Made by a program: the position numbers and the translations under genes. Of a stretch of DNA of 64,000 nt, positions 54,302-63,201 are shown piece by piece; positions within the stretch are counted from its first letter, which is position 1; each line of letters starts with the position of its first letter. The notes beneath the pieces are model-generated. The model was not told the DNA's origin, searched no databases, and saw only the letters and a list, made by a program, of their open reading frames with translations. Origin of the DNA: Phycisphaerales bacterium (GTDB lineage Bacteria > Planctomycetota > Phycisphaerae > Phycisphaerales > UBA1924); contig JANQNW010000022.1 in NCBI GenBank assembly GCA_028279375.1, positions 1 to 64,000 of the forward strand. The letters run 5' to 3'.

Positions 54302-57300
54302 GACTGGCCATTCTCCGCGATGCGCTCGATCTGCGCAAGCACCGTCCTGAGCTCGGCGCGAAGCGCCTCCAGCGTCGAGCGCGTCGTCGCCATGTCCGCC
54401 TGCTCACACGTCCGCTCGAGTTTCTCCGCCACGGCCGCCCCGCGCGTCGCCGCGATCTGGCTGAGCGCTCCCCGCAGCCCGTGCGCTGCGCGAGCGACCT
54501 CCTCGATTGCGCCGCCCTCCAGCGCCGACTCGATCTGACCGAGCCGTGATTCGCAATCATCACGGAAGAGAAGCAGCGCCTCGAGGGCGAGTTCGCGATC
54601 GCCCCCAAGCCGCGCCGCCACCTCATCGAGATCGAGCGTCGTCTCGCCCTCGACGCGCGTCGGAGGCTGCGCACGCCCTTCGCCGGCGCCCAGAACCCGA
54701 GCCATCTCCGCATGCAACTCCGACGCATGCACGGGCTTCGCGACATATCCATCCATGCCGGCCGCCAGGAAGCGCTCTCGGTCGCCGCGCATTGCGTGCG
54801 CCGTCAGCGCGATGAGAGGAAGCCGCCGCTCCGGATGCTCTTTCGATCGAATCATGCGCGCCGCGTCCTCACCGCCCATCGTCGGCATCTGGATGTCCAG
54901 CAAGGCGACGTCGAACGCGCCGGAGAGCGCGCGCTCGACCGCGACCGCGCCGTCGTCGACGATCTCGACCGTGTGACCCGCTTTCTCCAGAAGTCGCCGA
55001 GCGACACGCTGATTCACGACGTTGTCCTCGGCGACAAGCACACGCGCCGGCGCCGCCATCGCCTCCATGTCGATCGTGTCGTCAGCGCCGATCAAACGCT
55101 CATGCGCCAGCGATGCGCCATACACCTGCTCGACGAACCGTCCGATTTCACCCTCCCGCACTGGCTTGCGGAGCGGCCGACCGAGTCCGTACTCCTTCGA
55201 GACAAGATCGGCCTCCGCGCGATGCGCCTCCTCCGTCAGAAGTCGCACCTCGGCCCCAGGAGCGATCTGCGCGCGCGCCTCGTTGATCGCCGCGCGTGTC
55301 TCATTCGCCACAGGCCGAAGACAGACGATCGCTGATCGAATCTCTGAAGACGCGACGGCTCCTGACGCCGTCCCGACGCCGTAGCGCGCCAGCCGATTCG
55401 AGAGCGCATCCGTCGTCAGCGAACACGATTCGTCCAGCAGCGCCCACCCGGATGAACCCTCTTCCGGCACGGGATCCGAACCCGAGGTCGATCGCAGCAC
55501 GACCGTGAAATAGAAACGGCTCCCGGCCCCCGGTGTGCTCTCGAGCCACATGCGCCCGCCCATCAGCTCCACCAGCCGCTGGCAGATCGCAAGGCCAAGA
55601 CCCGTGCCGCCGAACCGGCGCGTCGTTGAGCTGTCCGCCTGACGGAAGGACTCGAAGATCACTTCCTGCTTGTCGGGCTCAATGCCCATGCCGGTGTCGA
55701 CCACGCATACCTGCAGGACATCCTCACCCTCAGTCGGCGCGCGCGACACGCTGATATGCACGTCGCCGTCGTCCGTGAACTTGATGCCGTTGCTCGTCAG
55801 ATTCGAGATCACCTGCGTCAGGCGGACCGGATCGCCGAGAACACACTCCGGAACATCCGGCGCCACGTCCACGGCAAGCGCCAGTCCCTTCAGCTGCGCC
55901 TGCAACGAGAGAAGCGCCAGGGCGTTGTCAAGCGTTTGACGCAGGCAGAACTCACTCTGCACGACCTCGAGTCGCCCGGCTTCGATCTTCGAGAAGTCAA
56001 GAATGTCATTGATCACGCGCAGCAGCGTCTCGGCGCTCGATCGCACCATCCCGAGTTGCTCGCGCTGCTCCTCGCTCATCTCCGAATCGAGCAGCAGATC
56101 GGTCATGCCCAGGATGCCGTTCATCGGCGTCCGGATCTCGTGACTCATATTCGCCAGGAAGTCCGACTTCAATCGCGCCACATCAAGGGCCGCGTCCCTC
56201 GCGCGCTGCACCTCCTCAGCGGCCTCGCGCTTCGTTGTCACATCCGTGCCGACGCCGGCGAGTCGCCATCGGCCTGGGCCGCGAGCCTGGACGTCCACCT
56301 CATCCGCGATCCAGCGCGTCGAGCCATCCGCAAGGCGCACGCGATACTCCAGCGAATACGCGCGCTCGCCGCCAAGCAGCGCCTCCCGCATCCGCTCGCT
56401 CGCCCGACTCGCGTCCTCCTCGACGATCGATTGTCTCCAGGTGTCGGCGTAGGTGCCTTTATCATCGACCTCGAGCGGAAAGACGCGCTGCGCCGCGTCC
56501 TCGTCCTGCACCTTGATCTGCAGATCGATGCAGTCGCCCTCGCGCTCGCGCGCCTCCGCTGTCCAGAGCAGGCACCGCGCATTCTTCCCGACGTAACGCA
56601 GCGCATCCTGCGAGAGCTCCAGCGCCTCGAGCGTCCCGTTGATCGTCGCCGCGAGTTGTGAGAGCTCATCCCGACCCGACACGCCGACGCGCCCGCGTCC
56701 CTCTCTCGACGACCCGATCGATTGCACCTTCTCGCTCAGTTCGGACATTCGACGAATGACCAGGCTCTCGAGCAGCCCGACCGTGACGGCGCCCACCGCA
56801 ATTCCGATCGCCAACACCGCAACCAGCAGATAGAGCAGCGCCTGCCGACCCTCCTGCATCACGGGGCGAGGCAGGCGAGCCACCATTTCAGCCACCGGCT
56901 GATCGAGCGCGTCTGGCACGATCACGCTGCCGTCGATGCGATTATCGCTGATCGGCTGCAGCCGGATCGCGCGCCACGTGTCTCCCTGGAAGGACCCGAC
57001 GATCGGCGTCAGCGTGAGGTCAAGCAGCGTCGTCTCCGCGAGGCGCGCTTTCTCGTCCTCATCAAGCAGACGCGCCATGATCAGCGTCCCGCGAATCGGA
57101 CCCTCACGATCGCTCGTGACAATCGGCTGCGAAGAAATCAGGTAGAGCTTCGCCTCGACCCAGAGCAGTCCCGAATGATGCGACATCGTCGTCGCGAACG
57201 ATCCGAGCGTCGGACTCGCCTCCAGAAGACCGGTCAGCTCCTCAGGAGTCTCGATGGACTCCGCCGTCTCAAGGTCACGCGTGTACTGCCGCACCGGTTC

Positions 57301-57627
57301 GCCGAAGCGGTTGTAGAACAGGATTGAGTTGACGCGATTGTCAACGAACGTCGTGTGCGTCAGATTCGAATCCGCGTACGCCTGAGAGCCCGTCTCGATG
57401 AAGTCGTACGTGTCCGTCCACGCGGCGTAATCGCTCGCAAGAAGCGTGAGCTGCTCGATCTCGCGATTCAGCGCGCCGACCGCGCGCTCCACGTTCTGAA
57501 TTGCCTCCGCGCGCTCCAGTCGTCCGAATCGCTCGAGCAGAATCAGTCGCCCGGCGGCGTACGTCAGCGCCACACCGCTCAGAACCGTCATGAAGATGAT
57601 GATGAGCGTCTTGCGTCGCAGCGTCAT
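54298..57627 (-). CDS. CHASE4 hybrid histidine kinase with receiver and HPt domains
   Basis: 1109 residues. A transmembrane helix (TLIIIFMTVLSGVALTYAAG) and an extracytoplasmic CHASE4 domain (about 40-270; LNREIEQLTLLASDYAAWTDTYDF) are followed by a second helix, a HAMP-like and a PAS region (about 345-465), HisKA with His496 (NMSHEIRTPMNG), HATPase_c (DTGMGIEPDKQEVIFESF, GGTGLGLAICQRL), a degenerate receiver-like segment (about 725-845) with no acceptor Asp, a true receiver with Asp911 (LLDIQMPT) and an HPt domain with His1049 (AAHGLRGAL). All steps of a His-Asp-His relay are thus in one chain, with the neighbouring response regulators as final receivers. Gap to the upstream gene is 25 bases. 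Confidence 0.93.
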   Translation of the reverse strand: MTLRRKTLIIIFMTVLSGVALTYAAGRLILLERFGRLERAEAIQNVERAVGALNREIEQLTLLASDYAAWTDTYDFIETGSQAYADSNLTHTTFVDNRVNSILFYNRFGEPVRQYTRDLETAESIETPEELTGLLEASPTLGSFATTMSHHSGLLWVEAKLYLISSQPIVTSDREGPIRGTLIMARLLDEDEKARLAETTLLDLTLTPIVGSFQGDTWRAIRLQPISDNRIDGSVIVPDALDQPVAEMVARLPRPVMQEGRQALLYLLVAVLAIGIAVGAVTVGLLESLVIRRMSELSEKVQSIGSSREGRGRVGVSGRDELSQLAATINGTLEALELSQDALRYVGKNARCLLWTAEAREREGDCIDLQIKVQDEDAAQRVFPLEVDDKGTYADTWRQSIVEEDASRASERMREALLGGERAYSLEYRVRLADGSTRWIADEVDVQARGPGRWRLAGVGTDVTTKREAAEEVQRARDAALDVARLKSDFLANMSHEIRTPMNGILGMTDLLLDSEMSEEQREQLGMVRSSAETLLRVINDILDFSKIEAGRLEVVQSEFCLRQTLDNALALLSLQAQLKGLALAVDVAPDVPECVLGDPVRLTQVISNLTSNGIKFTDDGDVHISVSRAPTEGEDVLQVCVVDTGMGIEPDKQEVIFESFRQADSSTTRRFGGTGLGLAICQRLVELMGGRMWLESTPGAGSRFYFTVVLRSTSGSDPVPEEGSSGWALLDESCSLTTDALSNRLARYGVGTASGAVASSEIRSAIVCLRPVANETRAAINEARAQIAPGAEVRLLTEEAHRAEADLVSKEYGLGRPLRKPVREGEIGRFVEQVYGASLAHERLIGADDTIDMEAMAAPARVLVAEDNVVNQRVARRLLEKAGHTVEIVDDGAVAVERALSGAFDVALLDIQMPTMGGEDAARMIRSKEHPERRLPLIALTAHAMRGDRERFLAAGMDGYVAKPVHASELHAEMARVLGAGEGRAQPPTRVEGETTLDLDEVAARLGGDRELALEALLLFRDDCESRLGQIESALEGGAIEEVARAAHGLRGALSQIAATRGAAVAEKLERTCEQADMATTRSTLEALRAELRTVLAQIERIAENGQS

Positions 57628-57652
57628 GACAAAACCGCTCCCCGCGTCCCGC

Positions 57653-58786
57653 TCATCCCGCGATGATCTCGCGCGAGAGCGTCCCGAGCCCGGTGAGCTC
57701 GACCTCGATCGTGTCTCCCGGCTTCACCCGCGAAGGCGCTGTCGCCAGGGCCCCGGAAAGAGCAGGGGGCAGCACGACATCCGCCGCCGTCAGCGGCGCC
57801 CCGTTCACCTCGGTGAGCAGTCGACCCAGCGAATCCTCCTCCGGAGGAACACTGACTTCGCGAGCGCGATCGCCGTTGATGCGCACAATCAGGGAAGAGC
57901 CCGCCGGAATTTCGTCCGCTGTCGCCACGATCGGTCCGAGCGCCCAGCGCGTGCCGAGCTCCGAGCGAACCACGAAGGAGAGTGTGAGCCCGACGATGCT
58001 TCGAGCCGCAGATTCGACCGACTCTTTGTTCACCGCCATCCCGATGACGATCGCCAGATGCGCCGACGCCTCGCCGCCTTCTGCGCTTACAGGCAGTCCG
58101 CCAGGCGACTCGACGAAGGACGCCTGGTCGAGATCGCGCGTCTGACGCACGCCACCTGCCTGGCGCGAATCGCCGCTGACCACCTCGACCGCTCGGTGCG
58201 GTCGCAGAGGAGATCGGCGGTCGGTCACCTCCACCGGCGCGCCCGCATCCTCGAAGCTGCTCGACAAGGGCTGCGCTGAGCCACGAATCGCCTTGCAGAT
58301 CTCGTCAACGAGTTGCTGAGGGGTAAACGGCTTAAAGAGCGCCGCCGAGAGCCCGTCCTTCGACGCGCGCACCAGTGAGTGATTCGGGTCGTAGCCGAAG
58401 CCCGTGATCAGCACCACCGGCATCCGCTCGCTGCGATTCCGCGCAGCGCTGAAGACCTCATACCCGTTGTAATGCGGCATCGCGATGTCGGAGACCACAA
58501 GGTCTACCTGCTCGCCCTCGATCGCCGACAAGGCCTCGGCCCCGTCGCGACAGGGAAGCGTCTCGCAGGAGAACTTCTCCAGCACGCGGCAGACGGTCTC
58601 CCGCATCCCCTCGTCGTCGTCCGCCACAATCGCCCGGAGACCACTCAGACGACGACCAAGCAGCGCTGTCGCCGGCGAGCCGTCAAGAAGGCCGAGCGGG
58701 TCCGACACCGGCGTCGCGCGCCCGTCGTCGAGCTCGCGACCCAGGGACTCCTGCCCATCGGTCGATACGAACCGCGTGATCCGCAT
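57653..58786 (-). CDS. Response-regulator receiver domain inside a fumarylacetoacetate-hydrolase-like protein
   Basis: 377 residues from the ATG at 58786 (GGAG upstream; ATG at 58807 possible). Residues 1-45 (MRITRFVSTDGQESLGRELDDG) look like the N-terminal strand region of FAH-family proteins. Residues 51-168 are a complete receiver domain: Asp56-58, Asp100 (VVSDIAMP), Thr128, Lys152. A linker leads to residues 238-377, which resemble the FAH catalytic barrel: HLAIVIGMAVNK, LGPIVATADEIP, VRINGD and VKPGDTIEVELTGLGTLS. Metal ligands are lost: the usual ExE before LAxVIG reads SAH, and the GTP-type loop is replaced by PPALSG. I infer a phosphorylation-controlled non-enzymatic FAH fold. First gene of the kinase operon. 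Confidence 0.85.
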   Translation of the reverse strand: MRITRFVSTDGQESLGRELDDGRATPVSDPLGLLDGSPATALLGRRLSGLRAIVADDDEGMRETVCRVLEKFSCETLPCRDGAEALSAIEGEQVDLVVSDIAMPHYNGYEVFSAARNRSERMPVVLITGFGYDPNHSLVRASKDGLSAALFKPFTPQQLVDEICKAIRGSAQPLSSSFEDAGAPVEVTDRRSPLRPHRAVEVVSGDSRQAGGVRQTRDLDQASFVESPGGLPVSAEGGEASAHLAIVIGMAVNKESVESAARSIVGLTLSFVVRSELGTRWALGPIVATADEIPAGSSLIVRINGDRAREVSVPPEEDSLGRLLTEVNGAPLTAADVVLPPALSGALATAPSRVKPGDTIEVELTGLGTLSREIIAG

Positions 58787-58884
58787 GCCGTCGCTCCGTG
58801 ACGCCATCCCGCCCTGTGCGGCCAGCGTCACTCATACGATACCCGCCCCGGGGCCGAATCCGAAGCGCGGGCCGACATGGGAGC

Positions 58885-58915
58885 AAAAACGCCGGCGGAC
58901 CTTTGCCCGCCGGCG
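58885..58915 (-). terminator. Rho-independent terminator of the four-repeat dockerin-like gene
   Basis: On the minus strand CGCCGGCGG pairs with CCGCCGGCG around an eight-base loop and is followed by TTTTT (58885-58889). It begins about 30 bases after the stop of the gene ending at 58945. Confidence 0.85.
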
Positions 58916-58944
58916 CCTGTTTCAGATCACGCGAGAGGCCGCGA

Positions 58945-60450
58945 TCACGACGGGCAGGGTCCCCATTCCCCGATCAGGATCGCGAGATCCCCGGCGCCAA
59001 CGACGCCATTCAGATCAAGATCCGCGTTCGTGCCGATCATGCCCCAGAGGCCAAGGAGGATCGCAAGATCCGCAGCGTTCACATCGCCGTCATCATTCAG
59101 ATCCGCGATGCAAGGTATGTGGCAGCGCTTGCACGTCTCCACGTCCAGCGCGTCGAGCCCGAAGTTCGACAAATCCTCCAGAGGCTGACATGCGCCGAAG
59201 AGCAAATCGAGATTGCCCGCGACGACGTACCCCTCGCTCGAGAGCACGGCCCCGTCATCGATCGGACCGAGATTTGTGTCTATGAATCCCTCCTCGGTCG
59301 AGAACCACACCTCACCCGTTTCGAAGATGTAGAACGCATCCAGCCCGTAATCCGCCGGGCAGGGTCCGAGGCAGAAGGGGGAGAACGCGCCCATCAGACT
59401 CTGGTTCGAACGGAACACCCAACCATCTTCGTGCAGGATGTCGCCGTGCCGCACCGGGCTCGCGAGCGTCTGCGAGAAGAAGTCGACTTCCGTCGAGAAG
59501 AAGAGCCCGCCGTTCGTCAGCGCTGTGAATACGAAGCCAAGATGAGCGCCGTCGAGCCCGACATCGCCTGTCACCGGCGCGGGACTGAATGCGTCAATGA
59601 GCTCCTGGTTCGTCCGTACAACCACGCCCTCACTCGAAACGAGGTCGCCGTGACGAACCGGGCCGTAGATCACACTGAACTCATCCACTTCCGTCGAGAA
59701 AAGAACCGGGCCGTTCACGTGCGTGAGCGCATCGAGCCCGACATCCGGCGCCACGGGCTTGAACCCCAGCAGCTGCGTCAGCTCGTTGTTTGTGGCGACG
59801 ACACACTCGCCGACGCTCAGCGCATCGCCATTGCTGACCGATCCGGTCACCCCGGTCGAGTTCTCCGTCGTGAATCCAACCTCGGTCGAGAAGAAAACCT
59901 CGCGACGACATTCGATCTCCCGCGCCTCGATCACGATCTCGATGCGACCGTCCGCCACATTCCCGTTGTCGCCCGAAAGCGAAAGCTGACCATTGGTGAG
60001 CGTGCCTGTCAGGATGATCGGCAAGCCCACAGGAGGCGGGAAGTCCGGTGTGAACAGATTCACAGTCAAGCCGATGGTCCCGCTACCGGGATCCCACGCG
60101 CCGGCGATCGGCGTCGCTGGCTCGAGGCGGAAGAGGAACGGATCATCCAGCACGTTCAACTGCGGCGTCCAGTCCGCGGCGACGAGATCATTGGCCCCGA
60201 TTGACACGTTCACAGCAGGGGGCGAGGTCGGGAACACCGGATCGCCGAGTCCGAGCGTCAAGCGCCCATGCAGAGGCGACGAGCTCGAGCCGACGAACAA
60301 CTCAACCGCCACCGAACTCGCTTCGGCATCAAGCTCGAACGTCGCGCAGCGCGGTAAATCGAGGTCCTGTCCACTCGCGCCGGCGCTCGCGAGCGCTGTC
60401 ACACCGATCGCCGCCGCGCAGCCCCGCCAGATCTGTCTCATGCCGTGCAT
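58945..60450 (-). CDS. Exported protein with four ~65-residue repeats and dockerin-like C-terminus
   Basis: 501 residues from the ATG at 60450 (AAGGAGAGACCC). Signal peptide, then a beta-rich domain of about 160 residues, then four tandem repeats (about 186-435). Each begins FSTEVxF, continues with GPVRHGDxLSSEGxVVRTNQELIxAFSP and ends in DVGLDAL; the repeats diverge but keep these landmarks. The last 60 residues are two GC-type dockerin-like loops (DLNDDGDVNAADLAILLG, LDLNGVVGAGDLAILIGEWG). I recognise no named domain for the repeat. Presumably exported and surface-associated. A strong terminator follows. Confidence 0.85.
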   Translation of the reverse strand: MHGMRQIWRGCAAAIGVTALASAGASGQDLDLPRCATFELDAEASSVAVELFVGSSSSPLHGRLTLGLGDPVFPTSPPAVNVSIGANDLVAADWTPQLNVLDDPFLFRLEPATPIAGAWDPGSGTIGLTVNLFTPDFPPPVGLPIILTGTLTNGQLSLSGDNGNVADGRIEIVIEAREIECRREVFFSTEVGFTTENSTGVTGSVSNGDALSVGECVVATNNELTQLLGFKPVAPDVGLDALTHVNGPVLFSTEVDEFSVIYGPVRHGDLVSSEGVVVRTNQELIDAFSPAPVTGDVGLDGAHLGFVFTALTNGGLFFSTEVDFFSQTLASPVRHGDILHEDGWVFRSNQSLMGAFSPFCLGPCPADYGLDAFYIFETGEVWFSTEEGFIDTNLGPIDDGAVLSSEGYVVAGNLDLLFGACQPLEDLSNFGLDALDVETCKRCHIPCIADLNDDGDVNAADLAILLGLWGMIGTNADLDLNGVVGAGDLAILIGEWGPCPS

Positions 60451-60653
60451 GGGTCTCTCCTTGGAAGGCGAGACCGATCGATCGGATCGTCACAGAGCCC
60501 GATCTATCGCCCGCCGAGAGATGTCATGCGAATCGCATGCCAAGCGTCCCTGCACCGTAGCACGCGCTCAGCAGTCTCCAAACGACGCGCGCGGAATATC
60601 CACCGGCGATTCTTCGCCGCCTCGGCCACATGCTGCCAATAAGAGACGTCGGA

Positions 60654-63062
60654 TCAGGGAAGCGGACCCCACGAACCGATGAGCGTCGCCAGGTCCGTGG
60701 ACCCGATCACACCGTCGCCATCCAGGTCGCCCGGGCAGTCCACACAGGGACCCCACGTGCCGATCATGATCGCCAGATCGGATGACCCGACCTGACCATC
60801 GCCATCCAGATCCGGCGTCCCGTTGCACTCGAGAAATGACAGTCGCACATCGTCAACACCCGCCTCGACGATCGAGCCGGCATTGAGATCCCGCGCCACG
60901 AAGCGCAACACGATCTGATCCGTCGGCGTGACGAAATCCGAGACCAGGAATGACCGCTGCACCCAGACGCCGGTGTTCTCTGACACATCCTCGAGCAGCG
61001 TCCACGTGAACCCGCCGTCATCGCTGATCGAAACCAGCATCGAGTCTTCGAACGGGTTGCTCCCCTGGTCATTCGAGAACCAGCGGAAGTAGCTCAGTGT
61101 CGCGTCGCCGCCCGTCGCATCCATGACCGGCGACAGGAGCGTCGTGATGCCGTTGTCCACGTCATTGGCGCCGATGCCCTGACCGGGCGCCGCATTGCCC
61201 GTCACGAAGCACAACGTGCCGGCGTCCGTGTTGTCATTCTCAGGCTGGGCGCCCGTGCCGACCGGATCGACGCGCACCCACACCCCCGTCGTCGCCGTGT
61301 CCTCATCCGTGCCGACGCTCCAGCCCTGATCGAGCTCGAGATCGTCGTCGAATGCAAGCGTCTCCGTCGAAGCGATCGCCGCGGTGAATCGAAGCGCCGG
61401 CGCATTGAATGGCTCGAAGACCGCAACATCCTCCGGCGTCTCGGCGCTGGCGAAGAACGTGACCGGAGTTCCGCAGTCGCCGCCAGGAATGGTCGCCTCG
61501 AACTCATCGGCCGAGACCTGCGTCGTCGGGAGCACAACGTCGCCCGCGCCCAGATCAACGGTGAGCGTCACGCTTGCAGGGTCGAGCGTCTGCCCGTTGA
61601 GCTCCGCCACGCGAACGCGAATCGTCGTCCCGAATGGAGACAGCGTCGCCGGAGCGCCATCCACGATCTCCAGCGCCAGCGGCGGGCCGCCGATCAGAGC
61701 GTACGCCGGGTCGAGCATGAAGAGCCCGCCCTGAATGTCGCTCAGCACCACGTTGCCGCTCGGCAGGAATGGATACGCATTCCACGCGCCATCGAACTCC
61801 GCCGCGTCAGGGCCGTTGAACGTGTCGAAGTAACCGGCCTCGACCGTATTCCCGATCCCGCCGCGCACATCGAAGATCCGCATACCGGATCGATAGTTCG
61901 CCTCGTAGACGAACCCATCCTTGAAGTACAGGTTGTGGTCGATCGCGAAAATGCCGGAGGTGAAGGAGTCCACGAACGTCGGCGAGTTGATGTTCGAGAC
62001 GTCGAGCACACGCGTCAGTGTCTGTGAGACGGCGCCATTGAGCTCATCAAGCTCATCGTTCATGTAAACGAGTTGGTTTTCCTTGTCGAGCCAGCCCTGG
62101 TGCGAGTAGTTCAGGCCCAGGTAACCCGTCCGCGAAACGCGGAAGATGTTCCCCTTGTCCGTCACATCAACGATGTCGACGCCGAAGCCGCCATTGAAGC
62201 AGTAGGCGATCTGGCGCCCGGCGAGAGGCCCCTCGGTGTACGTCACGATCTGCGCGTCATGCACGTACGAATCAATCGTTGTCGCGACCAGCGCCGGCGC
62301 TGCCGGATTCTGCAGGCTGTAGACGGCCAACCCGAACGTGGCGATGTTCGAGCCGCAGAGATACGCGTAGCCGCTGTCCGTGTCGATGGCGATGTTGTGC
62401 GCCGTCGCCAGACCATTCGAGAGTACGCTCGGAAGCTGCGTGATGATCCCGTTGTCGATCTGCGAGAGATCGACCACTTGGATGCCGTCCCCTCCGAAGC
62501 CGTCCTCATCGTTCACGATGTACGCAAACGACTGATACGTCTTGACGTCGCTCCACAGGCTCCGCGGATGATCGACGATGCCGATGATCGCCGGATTGAC
62601 CGGATCCGTCACCTCGACGAACGCCACGCCCGTGTTCATGCCCATGATCGCGTACTCGCGACCGGAGGGAGACACGTATCCCCAGCTGTCCGTGCCCTGC
62701 GTATACGTCGGGCCGAACTCCGGCAGGCTGATGCGGCTCAGGAGCCGAACGTTGTTCGAGTCGAACCCGCCCACGCCGCGCGGAAGAGCGCTCCGCGTCG
62801 GACTGCCGCAAGCGCACCCCGCGCCGCAGGCGCATGACGTGCAAGCGCAGCGATAGTTGTCGCTGACTTCGCTGCAGTCGCTGCCCTCGCCCGAGGGGTC
62901 AATCCGATCAACCGTGAACTCCTCCAGGTCCTTGCCGCTCTGCGCCATCGCGCTCGGTGAGAAGGCCGAGGCCATCGCAATCACGCTCGCCATCACGACG
63001 AGAGCGGTGATGCGCAGCGACGAAGTTCGCCCGAGGGCGCCATTCCGGAAACTCGATGTCAT
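60654..63062 (-). CDS. Exported choice-of-anchor B (LVIVD-repeat) protein with cysteine cluster and dockerin-like C-terminus
   Basis: 802 residues. A long signal region (SLRITALVVMASVIAMASAFS) is followed by an unusual segment around residues 60-85 with seven cysteines (CACTSCACGAGCACG). Residues about 95-460 are the choice-of-anchor B propeller: GTDSWGYVSPSGREYAIMG, VAFVEVTDPVNPAIIG, DSYVHDAQIVTYTEG, YSHQGWLDKENQLVYMNDE, GMRIFDV and GLFMLDP. A beta-sandwich pair (about 470-740) has the SVGTDEDTATTGVWVRVDP type. The end carries two dockerin-like loops (PDLDGDGQVGSSDLAIMIG, DLDGDGVIGSTDLATLIGSWG). Probably a secreted or surface protein of unknown ligand. Confidence 0.87.
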   Translation of the reverse strand: MTSSFRNGALGRTSSLRITALVVMASVIAMASAFSPSAMAQSGKDLEEFTVDRIDPSGEGSDCSEVSDNYRCACTSCACGAGCACGSPTRSALPRGVGGFDSNNVRLLSRISLPEFGPTYTQGTDSWGYVSPSGREYAIMGMNTGVAFVEVTDPVNPAIIGIVDHPRSLWSDVKTYQSFAYIVNDEDGFGGDGIQVVDLSQIDNGIITQLPSVLSNGLATAHNIAIDTDSGYAYLCGSNIATFGLAVYSLQNPAAPALVATTIDSYVHDAQIVTYTEGPLAGRQIAYCFNGGFGVDIVDVTDKGNIFRVSRTGYLGLNYSHQGWLDKENQLVYMNDELDELNGAVSQTLTRVLDVSNINSPTFVDSFTSGIFAIDHNLYFKDGFVYEANYRSGMRIFDVRGGIGNTVEAGYFDTFNGPDAAEFDGAWNAYPFLPSGNVVLSDIQGGLFMLDPAYALIGGPPLALEIVDGAPATLSPFGTTIRVRVAELNGQTLDPASVTLTVDLGAGDVVLPTTQVSADEFEATIPGGDCGTPVTFFASAETPEDVAVFEPFNAPALRFTAAIASTETLAFDDDLELDQGWSVGTDEDTATTGVWVRVDPVGTGAQPENDNTDAGTLCFVTGNAAPGQGIGANDVDNGITTLLSPVMDATGGDATLSYFRWFSNDQGSNPFEDSMLVSISDDGGFTWTLLEDVSENTGVWVQRSFLVSDFVTPTDQIVLRFVARDLNAGSIVEAGVDDVRLSFLECNGTPDLDGDGQVGSSDLAIMIGTWGPCVDCPGDLDGDGVIGSTDLATLIGSWGPLP

Positions 63063-63201
63063 TGAAGATTCCGCCAGGACTGAAGCAATTCAAGAGGGAT
63101 TTGTGGCCACGACAGCCGCCTTGAGGATAGCCGCACAGGGGCCGAACCTCCAGAAGAATCCCGGCAGGGGGGTGTTCAGACCATCACGCAAACTGGGCGC
63201 T

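Noticed and set aside
58798..60204. 468-codon plus-strand frame
   Set aside because: Antisense of the four-repeat dockerin-like gene, which has a signal peptide, ribosome binding site and terminator.
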